Shown: piece by piece, positions 37,896-46,700 of the stretch | How positions within the stretch are numbered: the first letter of the stretch is position 1 | Layout: the number at the start of each line of letters is the position of its first letter | Assembly (NCBI RefSeq): GCF_026283965.1 | Contig: NZ_JAPDPD010000007.1 | Span: 62,001 to 126,000, forward strand | Length of the DNA: 64,000 nucleotides | From: Dyella subtropica | Lineage (GTDB): Bacteria > Pseudomonadota > Gammaproteobacteria > Xanthomonadales > Rhodanobacteraceae | Direction of reading: 5' to 3' | The notes under the pieces: model-generated | Told to the model about the DNA's origin: nothing | The model's database searches: none | What the model saw: only the letters and a program-made list of their open reading frames with translations | Program-made: the position numbers and the translations under genes

Positions 37896-39005
37896 CTACG
37901 GATTTAAGGCGCCGAAGATCACGTCACGCTTTTGCGCGGCGGGCGCCGCTTCTATAAGCAAGTTCATCGCCTCGACCTCCAGGTCGAGGCGATCTTGTTT
38001 GGACGTCCGTCCAAATAGGTCGATTCGAACCTCGGCGTTGTTGCTCTTCGCATCCAGTTTCCAAACACCAGCCACAAAACCGTCGATCAGCACGCTGGCG
38101 CGGATGATGCCGTTGTTGGTGTAGACCCGAGCGCGGTGTTCATCGGCGATGAAGCGCCGGCGGTCAGCATGGGCCAGCAACAGATTGTCGTATTCCGGCA
38201 GCAGGCGGACGGGGGCGGGTGTATCTGATGCCGGGCGTGGGGCTTCGCGCAGGTCGAATAGCTCCACTCCGTGTTCGTCGCGAAAGTGCAGCAGGGCGGA
38301 GTGCATCCGCTTCAGTGCGGGGCCGAGCCCGGTGAGGCCGGACCACACCGTGAGATCTTTGCTGCTGGCCGGGCCGAAGGCCGCCAGATAGCGGCGAATC
38401 AAGTCATCGGCTGACGCCGGTGTAGAGAGTGGACGGCTAAGCCAAGTCTCCGCCAGCGCAAGGGGTGCTGGGCGATGGGAGTCCCACGTGCCTGCAGGAG
38501 GCACGTGTATCAATGCAGCGTGCCCGCGCATGGCTTGAGCCATGGCCTGCGCATCGCGATCCGGCCAGTGTTCGCTTAGCCGTTTTCCCAGCTCGGCGCT
38601 GGTCATCGCTTGATCCCGCAGAAGCGTGCGGCCGGCGGCGATCAGTGCCGGCATGTCGAGGCCGGCAAGTTTGCGGCCGAAAGCAGCCTGGACGCCGCGT
38701 AGTTGCACGGGTTGCAGCAAGGGGCGAAAGGCGAGCAGATCGTCGGCGGACAAAAGGTGCAGGGTCGAACGCATCGCCGCGCAACGCACGACGCTGCGGT
38801 CATGCAGATGCTGCGTAAGCGCGTCGAAACGGAAGTCCTTCAATCGCGTCCATAGGCCGATGTACGGTGGGTTGGGGGCCTGGGCCTGTAGCCCTGCCAA
38901 GTGCTCGATCGCGCTCAGCACGGTGCGATCATGGCGACGCAGCAGCAGTTGACGCGACAAGGTGGCGCGATTCAGTGCTCTACTGTCTAGCCTCGGTATT
39001 GTCAT
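37896..39005 (-). CDS. AlkZ/YcaQ-like winged-helix DNA glycosylase (HTH_42 family)
   Basis: The 369-aa protein belongs to the winged-helix family that includes AlkZ and YcaQ, which unhook DNA interstrand crosslinks or remove bulky alkyl adducts. Near the N terminus it has HLAGLQAQAPNPPYIGLWTR. Gln40-Ala-Gln42 fits the catalytic QxQ motif of AlkZ-type members rather than the QxD/N of YcaQ types. DNA-repair activity is inferred from the family. It is the last gene of a tight minus-strand run, 4 bp after the gene at 39010-39522. Confidence 0.8.
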   Translation of the reverse strand: MTIPRLDSRALNRATLSRQLLLRRHDRTVLSAIEHLAGLQAQAPNPPYIGLWTRLKDFRFDALTQHLHDRSVVRCAAMRSTLHLLSADDLLAFRPLLQPVQLRGVQAAFGRKLAGLDMPALIAAGRTLLRDQAMTSAELGKRLSEHWPDRDAQAMAQAMRGHAALIHVPPAGTWDSHRPAPLALAETWLSRPLSTPASADDLIRRYLAAFGPASSKDLTVWSGLTGLGPALKRMHSALLHFRDEHGVELFDLREAPRPASDTPAPVRLLPEYDNLLLAHADRRRFIADEHRARVYTNNGIIRASVLIDGFVAGVWKLDAKSNNAEVRIDLFGRTSKQDRLDLEVEAMNLLIEAAPAAQKRDVIFGALNP

Positions 39006-39009
39006 TGCG

Positions 39010-39522
39010 TTACGAGATCAAATCGCAATGGATCTGAAGGCTTTCAGTCGGGTTGTTGTGGATATGAAAGCCCTCCTGAATGAGTGCGGCGCAGACTTTC
39101 GCCAGTGGGGATGCGAATTGCCGAGTGCGTCGTCGTTGCATGCTCGGCGGGGTGAACACCCCTAACGGCAGTAGCCGTACCCTGCGGCCGTTCCATTGGA
39201 AGGAGACGTCGACGTGTGAGCCATCGACGTCGTGCCCGTTGCTGCCGAATATGTCTGTGATTTCGCTCCGCCTGCCTGGGTACATCAACCGAAAAAGGCC
39301 GATGCCCAACGCTCGAAACTGTTTACGTGCGAAGCCGAGATGCGTTGCTGCCGGTTCAAAACCACGAGTGAGAATGAGCCCTATCTCGTCTGGCAGCCGT
39401 GCTTGAATCGTTTGCAGTTTCTTGAAGGCTGGAACGTCGAGGAGTACCCGTCGAGCAGGCCAGCGCGGCCGGACGTGTAGTCCGTCGTGAGTACCGCGAG
39501 GCAAAGTCATCAAGTTCAACAT
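39010..39522 (-). CDS. Uncharacterised protein, possibly M15-like metallopeptidase
   Basis: The 170-aa protein has no signal peptide. The segment GSNGHDVDGSHVDVSF (His97, Asp99, His103, Asp105) followed by a C-terminal E-x4-H (Glu160, His165) resembles the zinc and catalytic residues of D,D-peptidases of family M15. LTRGFEP upstream recalls the SGYRP strand of that fold. This is weak, motif-only evidence. ATG 39522 follows GGAGG and overlaps the end of the glycosylase gene by 7 bp. An alternative start is ATG 39510. Confidence 0.6.
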   Translation of the reverse strand: MLNLMTLPRGTHDGLHVRPRWPARRVLLDVPAFKKLQTIQARLPDEIGLILTRGFEPAATHLGFARKQFRALGIGLFRLMYPGRRSEITDIFGSNGHDVDGSHVDVSFQWNGRRVRLLPLGVFTPPSMQRRRTRQFASPLAKVCAALIQEGFHIHNNPTESLQIHCDLIS

Positions 39523-40031
39523 GACGCCTCCGGCGGCGTCAGATAGGTGCGTAGTACGGACCAAGCCTGCCGTTTCCGTTCAAACGCGAGCGTGTGCGCC
39601 GGGCTCGACGATGGAAGATCGATAAGCGCCAAGCGATGATTTTGCTGCTTGAGTTGACGGCGACCATGACGGGCCGCCGTGCCACCGTTGAAACCAATCG
39701 CACGCAGTTGCGGCAAACGGCTGAGCAGGTCCGAGAGTGCGTTGTGCGTTTCGTTACGAATCGACGCATCAAGACTGCCGCCGGGACGTTCCGCCTCGGC
39801 AATGACGTCCCATAGCCCGATGCTGTGTGCCAGCACGGTATCCAGTCGCGTGACATAGGGCAGGGGGCGAAGCTCGACATCGATGATCGAGCTGACCAAC
39901 TCCCAAAACTTGTTTTGCGGAAACGCGTAGTACTGACCCTGCGCCAGCGACATCTCTCCGGGCAGGCTACCCAGGATCAACACCCGTACATGTGGATCGA
40001 CCACGGGGGCGAAACTGCGCTTGCGTGTCAT
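39516..40031 (-). CDS. Hypoxanthine-DNA glycosylase (uracil-DNA glycosylase superfamily, HDG type)
   Basis: The predicted role is removal of deaminated adenine (hypoxanthine) from DNA. The 171-aa product has the superfamily motif 1 as VLILGSLPGEMSLAQGQYYAFPQNKFW and a C-terminal SSSPAH segment matching the minor-groove loop. ATG 40031 (MTRKRSFAPVVDPHVRV) is chosen; the 72-codon upstream extension lies in the kinase gene and is noise. It starts 25 bp after the kinase gene and overlaps the next gene. Confidence 0.82.
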   Translation of the reverse strand: MTRKRSFAPVVDPHVRVLILGSLPGEMSLAQGQYYAFPQNKFWELVSSIIDVELRPLPYVTRLDTVLAHSIGLWDVIAEAERPGGSLDASIRNETHNALSDLLSRLPQLRAIGFNGGTAARHGRRQLKQQNHRLALIDLPSSSPAHTLAFERKRQAWSVLRTYLTPPEASC

Positions 40032-40056
40032 GAATCTCGACGCTCCGCAGCTGCCT

Positions 40057-41451
40057 TCATGCGTCGGCTCGGTGTTTCGGCCATGACAGGCGTGCATGCA
40101 ATCGCCGTGATGCATCCAACCGGAATGCCAGCGCCAATCCCAGCGCGTGCGCGGCGGCGGCGGCGAGCGCCAGGCCGAGTCCGGCGTGGCCTGCATGGGG
40201 CGCCTGCTTGCGCCAGAAGCGCTGGCCGAAACGCTCCAGGTCATCGGCAGTGAGGTCGGGTGCGGCGTTGATGATGGTCAGGCCCGCGCCGTCCACATGC
40301 AGTTCGACGGTGTCGCCGGATGGCGCATAGGCGCAGGCGTTGCTGAGCAGATTGCCGACGATCACCTCCAGCAGCGCAGGGTCGCTGCGGATGCGCGCGG
40401 GTGGTTCGCCCGATAGTTGCAAGGTCGCGCCATGATCGGCGGCCAGGCCGCGATGGCGCTGCAGCTGACGCTCCAGCCAAGGGGCCGGCGATAGCTCCTG
40501 CAGCTGGGGCTGTTCCAGCCCGGATTGCAGTCGGGTGAGCAGCAGCAAGGCGGTCACGGTGGCTTCGAGCTCGGCGCCGATGCTGCCGACTTCGCCGAGG
40601 ATGTCCGGCAGCGTGCGTCCGCTGGGGTAGCGGGACTCCACTTCAGTCAGCGCGCGCAGTTCGGCCAATCGGGTGCGGCTCTCGTGAGCCAGGCCGCTGG
40701 CGAACTGGCGTTCGCGGGCGAGGCCTTCGTCCATGCGGTCCAGTACGCCGTTGAAGCGCCGGATCAGCGGGTCCAGCTCGCGCAAGCCGCTGGGATGCAA
40801 CCGCTCGCCAGGTGCATTGGGGCCAATGTCACCCATGCGGGCCACCAGCGCCCGGACGGGACGCAGGCCCCGCCTCACGATCAGCGGCACGGCCACCAGT
40901 GCGATACCCAGGGCAAGGATCGGACCCAGCGCCAGGATCCAGTCGATGGCGAGCAGGATCTGTTCGAACGGGCGCCGATCCTGCTGGAAGAACAGCGCGC
41001 ATCCCCTGCCTCCGCCCGTCAGATTCTGCGCTTCGCCTGCCGGTGCCCGGAACGCGAACATCACCGTGCCTAGCCGCTTGTCGTGGTGCTTCAGGCGGCT
41101 GAATTGCGGCTCCGAACTCGCCGCATCGGGCCAGCCCGGGGGTGTTGCCAGTGGGGGCGGATCGCTGCGCAGAGGCGGCAGGCCCTTGCAGCGCAGCTCG
41201 TAGAACACCGGCCCCTCGCCGCCGAATAGCCCGGCCTGCGGCCGCAGGTTGGTGCTGCCGTCGCCCGCGTCCTGCTCCAACTCGGTCATGGCCGCCACCG
41301 CATGAGCCTGGGTCAGCAGAGTCTCGCGATAGCGCGCTTCCATCTCGCGGTCGATACGCCAATCCATCGCCAGCGCGCCGCCGCCCAGCAGGGCCAGGCT
41401 GGTGACCAGCAACAGCAGGGTGATGCGAGAGGAGAGTGAAGCCGGCTTCAT
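40057..41451 (-). CDS. Sensor histidine kinase
   Basis: This is a 464-aa membrane kinase. It has TM helices at about 10-29 and 165-192, a periplasmic domain with two cysteines (Cys88, Cys151), a HAMP-like linker, and His256 in the H box HESRTRLAELRAL. The N box is VGNLLSNACAYAP (Asn371) and the G2 box GHAGLGLALA. The H box has Arg in place of the usual Pro, and the G1 box reads INAAPDL instead of DxGxG. It overlaps the regulator gene by ATGA. Related QseC/PmrB-type kinases sense metals or envelope stress; the signal here is unknown. Confidence 0.88.
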   Translation of the reverse strand: MKPASLSSRITLLLLVTSLALLGGGALAMDWRIDREMEARYRETLLTQAHAVAAMTELEQDAGDGSTNLRPQAGLFGGEGPVFYELRCKGLPPLRSDPPPLATPPGWPDAASSEPQFSRLKHHDKRLGTVMFAFRAPAGEAQNLTGGGRGCALFFQQDRRPFEQILLAIDWILALGPILALGIALVAVPLIVRRGLRPVRALVARMGDIGPNAPGERLHPSGLRELDPLIRRFNGVLDRMDEGLARERQFASGLAHESRTRLAELRALTEVESRYPSGRTLPDILGEVGSIGAELEATVTALLLLTRLQSGLEQPQLQELSPAPWLERQLQRHRGLAADHGATLQLSGEPPARIRSDPALLEVIVGNLLSNACAYAPSGDTVELHVDGAGLTIINAAPDLTADDLERFGQRFWRKQAPHAGHAGLGLALAAAAAHALGLALAFRLDASRRLHARLSWPKHRADA

Positions 41452-42113
41452 GGAATCAGGTAGCCAGCCCCGCGACGGGTTTCGATCAGCCCCGTCAGTC
41501 CCGCGGCATCGAGCTTGCGGCGCAGGCCGAAGACCAGCACTTCCACGCTGCGGTCAGAGACATCGCTATCGCTGCCGGCCGTGCGCTCCAGGATCTCAAG
41601 CCGGGTGAAAGCGCGGCCGCGGTGGCGCAGCAGCAAACCGAGTACGGCAAACTCGCGGGGGGTCAGGCCTAGCGGGTGGCCGTTGACGCTGGCGCTTTGG
41701 GACAGCGGGTCCCAGGACAGTGCGCCGTGGCTCAGCACCACTGGCTGCGCCTGTTGCGGCCGGCGCGACAGGGCATGCAGGCGAGCCACCAGCTCGTCGA
41801 AGGCGAAGGGTTTCACCAGGTAGTCGTCGGCGCCGGCGTTCAGCGCCTCGATGCGGTCACTCACTTGGTCGCGCGCGGATAGCACCAGCACCCTGGGCCG
41901 TCGGCCGCCGGATGGAAGGCCGCGCAGTACAGCAATGCCGTCCAGGCGAGGCAGCATCAGGTCCAGCACCACCAGCTCATAGTCATAACTGCCCAGGAAG
42001 CCCTTGGCTTCCATACCGTCCTGCGCGGCGTCCACGGTGAAACCTGCACCCTGCAGACCGTGTCTGAGGGTTTGCCGTAGACGCTCCGAGTCCTCCACCA
42101 GCAACAACTTCAT
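41448..42113 (-). CDS. OmpR/PhoB-family response regulator
   Basis: The 221-aa regulator has a complete receiver domain: acidic pair Glu7-Asp8, phospho-acceptor Asp51 in DLMLPRLDG, and Lys101 in YLVKPFAFDEL. It is followed by a winged-helix DNA-binding domain (LTPREFAVLGLLL ... SVEVLVFGLRRKLD ... RRGAGYLIP). It is the first gene of the five-gene minus-strand run and divergent from rng. Closest in style to QseB/TctD/PmrA. Confidence 0.93.
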   Translation of the reverse strand: MKLLLVEDSERLRQTLRHGLQGAGFTVDAAQDGMEAKGFLGSYDYELVVLDLMLPRLDGIAVLRGLPSGGRRPRVLVLSARDQVSDRIEALNAGADDYLVKPFAFDELVARLHALSRRPQQAQPVVLSHGALSWDPLSQSASVNGHPLGLTPREFAVLGLLLRHRGRAFTRLEILERTAGSDSDVSDRSVEVLVFGLRRKLDAAGLTGLIETRRGAGYLIP

Positions 42114-42200
42114 GGCACCCCCGTTGCAATGCTGGGCCAGCCTAAAGAGCGCAGCTTAACGGACGCCGCTGAGTCGTGGCTTGGGGTGTGTCATGGCGCA

Positions 42201-42229
42201 TCGACGCCTGCGCGCACAGCCGCTATAAA
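42201..42229 (+). promoter_or_regulatory. Putative rng promoter
   Basis: TCGACG (42201-42206), 17 bp and TATAAA (42224-42229) lie 25 bp before the GTG start of rng, in the divergent region shared with the response regulator. The -35 box is weak. Confidence 0.35.
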
Positions 42230-42253
42230 GAACGCTTGTAAGGGGAGTGTTCG

Positions 42254-43762
42254 GTGAGTGAAGAAATCCTGATCAACGTGACGCCGCGCGAAACCCGCGT
42301 CGGCGTGGTCGAGAACGGCATGTTGCAGGAGGTGCACGTCGAACGAGCCTCCAAGCGCGGCTACGTGGGCAATGTGTACAAAGGCCGCGTGCAGCGAGTG
42401 ATGCCGGGCATGCAGGCGGTGTTCGTCGAGATCGGGTTGGAGCGCGCGGCGTTCCTGCACGCGTCGGACATCGTGCGCCCGCCGCTGCCGGTGGCGGTGG
42501 AGGGCGTCGAGGTGGTGCCCAACGGCAACGGCAATGGCAACACGCCCTCGATCAGCGAGCTGGTGCACGAAGGCCAGGAGATCGTGGTGCAAGTGGTGAA
42601 GGACCCGATCGGCACCAAGGGCGCCCGCCTGTCCACCCATTTGTCGATCCCCTCGCGCTATCTGGTGCTGCTGCCGCACGCGAAAACCCTGGGCATCTCC
42701 GCGCGCATTGAGGACGAGGTTGAGCGCCAGCGCCTGAAAGAGGTCATGACCTCGCTGATCGGCGAGGACGCCACCGGCAATATCAGGCTCGGCTACATCG
42801 TGCGCACCAATGCCGAGGAGCAGACCGCCGAATCGCTGGCCTTCGACGTGACCTACCTGGGCAAGGTCTGGCGCGTAGTGCAGGAGAATATCGCCAAGGC
42901 CAAGGTTGGCGAGCGTGTATACGAAGAACTGTCGCTGCCGCTGCGCAGCCTGCGCGACATGCTCAACGACGACATCGAAAAGGTACGCGTGGATTCGCGC
43001 GAGACCTACGAGAAGGTCGCCAAGTTCGTGCACAAATTCATGCCCAGCCTGGACGACCGCATCGAGCATTACGCCGGCGAGCGGCCCATCTTCGACCTGT
43101 ACGGCGTGGAGGACGAAATCCAGCGCGCGTTGAAGAAGGAAGTGCCGTTGAAGTCCGGCGGCTACCTCATCGTCGACCAGACCGAGGCGATGACCACCAT
43201 CGACGTCAATACCGGTGGTTATCTCGGTACGCGCAATCTGGAGGAAACCGTTTACCGCACCAACCTGGAAGCCGCGCAGGCGGCGGCCCGGCAGCTGCGG
43301 CTACGCAACCTCGGCGGCATCATCATCATCGACTTCATCGACATGACCGATGAAGAACACAAGCGCCAGGTGCTGCGCATGCTCGAGAAGGGGCTGCTGC
43401 GCGATCACGCCAAGACCACGGTCTATCCGATGTCGGCGCTGGGTCTGGTGGAGATGACCCGCAAGCGCACTACCGAAAGCCTGGAGCGCCAACTGTGCGA
43501 ACCGTGCCCGGCCTGCAGTGGTCGCGGTGCGATGAAGACGGCCGAGACGGTGACCTATGAAATCTTCCGCGAGATCACCCGCGCCGTGCGCCAGTTCAAT
43601 GCCGAGAAGCTGCTGGTGATGGCCAGTCCCAAAGTGGTGGGGCGCATCCTGGAAGAGGAGTCCGTCGCCGTAGCGGAACTGGAAGAGTTCATTTCAAAAA
43701 GCATACGCTTTCAGGCTGAAGAGCATTATTCGCAGGAACAGTTCGATGTCGTTCTCTTGTGA
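42254..43762 (+). CDS. rng: Ribonuclease G
   Basis: RNase G is an endoribonuclease for 16S rRNA 5' maturation and some mRNAs. The 502-aa protein starts at GTG 42254 (MSEEILINVTPRETRVGVVENG) with GGGGAG upstream. It has an S1 domain (GNVYKGRVQRVMPGMQAVFVEIG), the catalytic DNase I-like region with Asp in DQTEAMTTIDVNTG and IIIIDFIDM, and the zinc-link CEPCPACSGRG. The non-catalytic RNase E tail is missing, which marks it as RNase G. The rng-yhdP order is conserved in proteobacteria. Confidence 0.95.
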   Translation: MSEEILINVTPRETRVGVVENGMLQEVHVERASKRGYVGNVYKGRVQRVMPGMQAVFVEIGLERAAFLHASDIVRPPLPVAVEGVEVVPNGNGNGNTPSISELVHEGQEIVVQVVKDPIGTKGARLSTHLSIPSRYLVLLPHAKTLGISARIEDEVERQRLKEVMTSLIGEDATGNIRLGYIVRTNAEEQTAESLAFDVTYLGKVWRVVQENIAKAKVGERVYEELSLPLRSLRDMLNDDIEKVRVDSRETYEKVAKFVHKFMPSLDDRIEHYAGERPIFDLYGVEDEIQRALKKEVPLKSGGYLIVDQTEAMTTIDVNTGGYLGTRNLEETVYRTNLEAAQAAARQLRLRNLGGIIIIDFIDMTDEEHKRQVLRMLEKGLLRDHAKTTVYPMSALGLVEMTRKRTTESLERQLCEPCPACSGRGAMKTAETVTYEIFREITRAVRQFNAEKLLVMASPKVVGRILEEESVAVAELEEFISKSIRFQAEEHYSQEQFDVVLL

Positions 43763-43786
43763 TTCGCTGCGCGGCGTAGGCCGCCG

Positions 43787-46700
43787 GTGAACATGGTCTG
43801 GCGCCAACGCATGCACCGTATCGCCCGTGCGATGGGCTGGGTTGCGGGCGTGTCCGTGATCGGCCTGGCCGTGCTGGCTGGCCTGATCCAGGTGTTGTTG
43901 CCGACGCTGGCGAACCATCCGCAATGGGTGGCGACTCAGCTCAGCCAGCAATTGCATCGGCCGGTGTCGTTCGCCTCGATGGAAGGGCGCTGGGAGGCGT
44001 CGGGTCCGCTGTTTGTCATGCGCGACGTCACCATCGGCGCGGGCGACGGCGGCAGCCCACTGCACATCCCTGAGACGCAGCTCAAGTTGGACCTGGGTGG
44101 CTGGCTGCTGCCTTCGCGCCACTTGCTCAACCTGCATGTGCGCGGCTTGCAACTGGATCTCGGTCGCGATGTCGACGGTGCCTGGCATATCAATGGCATC
44201 GGTATGGCCGGTGGCACCGATCGGCAAAGCGCTTCGTTCGGCGGTTTGTCGGTGGAGTTGTGGCTGAGCGACTTGCACCTGGATATCGCCGACGCGCGCG
44301 TCAACAAGCACTACGAGCTGATCGCAAAACAGCTGCGTGTGAGCCGGCAGGGTGGGCGTGTGCGTGTGGGGGCGATTCTGCATCGCTTTGGCGCCGCCGG
44401 TGAGCTGCGTGGCGCAGGCAGTTTTCGTGAGGACGGGGCCGATGGGCGCCTGTGGCTGTCCGGCACGGATATCGATCTGCATGCCTTGTCCGCCGATATC
44501 GATATGGGCGGCTATACAGCCGAAAGCGGTCACGGCAGCTTCGCCAGTTGGTTGGACTGGCGCGATGCGAAGGTGGTGCGCAATCTGACCCGTTTCGACC
44601 TGAGCGACGTGGTGCTGGCCAGTCCGGAAGGGGGCAAAGCGTATGTGCCATCGCTGCACGCCCTCGCCGAGCTGCGCATGGGCAACGACGGCTCCCAGTT
44701 GCGTTGGGTCGACGATGACGGCAGCGCTCTCGCTGCCGAGTTGCACCAGATGGATAGCGACCAGGCGCACGTCGACGTGGCCGCACGCGATCTACAACTC
44801 GGCCCGCTGTTGCCCTGGCTGGCGCTCAAGCCGCAGCTTTCGCCAGGGCTCGCGCAATGGGTAGGTGCTGGCAAGCCGCGCGGCAAACTAAGCCATGCGT
44901 CCCTGCGCTGGACACGGGCGCAGGGCTTGGCCTTCGTGGATGTCGGCTTCAGCGGGCTCGGTATCGATGCCGCCGGCAAACTGCCGGGTATCGACCATCT
45001 CAACGGCGAACTGCGCGGCGACCAGGAAGCGCTCGCGTTGGAGCTGCCTGCCCAGGCCACGGTGCTGAACTTTCCGCACACGTTCCGCAAGCCGCTCGTG
45101 ATGTCCAAGCTGTCCAGCCAGATCGCGTTCTGGCACGCGGATGGCGACTGGCATATCGGCATCGATGCGTTGGACTTCGAAGGCGCCGGCTACGGCGGCC
45201 AGGCGCGCGGCGACATCGCGCTGCACGATGGCGGTGGGCGTCCCTTCCTCGACTTGTACGTGGCGCTGAGCCATGCGGACATGGATGCAGCCAAGCTGTT
45301 CTGGCCCATCGATTCCATGTCGCCGTCGGCCGTCGACTGGCTGGATCGCGCGTTGGTCGCGGGCAAGATCGATGACGCTGCGGTGGTGGTGCGCGGCGAC
45401 CTGGCGGACTGGCCATTCCTGCACAACGAAGGTCGCTTCGAAGCGCGTGCGGCGATCAGCAACCTCACCCTGGATTACGGCAAGAACTGGCCGCGCGCCG
45501 AAGGCGTCAATGCCATCGCCAACTTCGTCAACAACGGCATGCTGGTGGAGACGAGCGCGGGACAGTCGCTGGGCGTCAAGGTCGAAAGCGCGGTCGCGCT
45601 GATTCCCGATTTCGCCAACACCACGCTCGATCTGAATGTGAAAGGTTCCGGCAACGGTGCCAACCTGATGGACTTCGTGCGCAGGAGTCCGATCGGCAGC
45701 CATCAGGCCGATGCGCTGGCCAAGATGAGCCTGGGCGGTACCGGCAATTTCGATTTCCACTTGGTGCTGCCGATGAAGGACGCCAAGAACTTCACGCTGG
45801 CAGGCAATGCCCAGCTCAAGGACGCCGACCTCAACGCGCCGGATTGGAACCTCAAGCTGGACAAGATCAGCGGTCCGGCCACCTTCGATGCGCACGGCTT
45901 CCATGCCGGTCCTCTCGATACCGGATTCCGCGGACAGCCGTCCAAGCTCGACATCGCCATTGCCGCCGCCACGGGGCGTCCCGATACGGCTTTTTCGGCC
46001 AGGCTCAATGGCCGCTATGGCATGGCCGAGCTGGTGCAGGGCTTTTCGTCGCTGGACTGGCTGAAAGAAGTCGCGAGCGGCCGTAGCGATTTCACGGTCG
46101 GCTTCGACATCGTGCATCCCGATACCGTGGCGAACGCGGCGCAGGTATTGACCCTCGATTCGACGCTTGCGGGCATGGCGTTGGACGTCCCCACGCCGTT
46201 GAAGAAATCGGCGGAGACCAGCCTGCCGTTGCACCTGACCATGAACTTGCCGGTGGCTGGCAGTGATCTGCAGATATCGCTGGGGCAGGTGGTGCGGCAG
46301 CGCTTTCGCCTTTCCGATGGCGACAAGCAGCCGCTCGGCGCCACCTTCGCCTTTGGCACGCGCATGCCCGATACGGTGCCGGATAAAGGCATTCGCGTGC
46401 GCGGCCACGCGTCAAAGCTCGATGTGACTGGCTGGGTGCAGCGCACCGTGGCAGGTAGCAGCATGGAGGGGCCGGGGCTGGAGAGCATCGATGTCACCGC
46501 CGACCAGGCCGATGTCTTCGGCCACACCTTTCCTTCGATGCACATCCAGGCCACGCCGAAGGCGGATGCGTTGAATGTCGATGTGGACAGCACCGAGATC
46601 GCCGGGCGCTTCACCGTGCCCTCGACCGACTTGAGCAAGCGCGGCGTTACGGCGCGCCTGCAACGGCTGTATTGGCCCAAGAGCAATACGCCCGACACCA

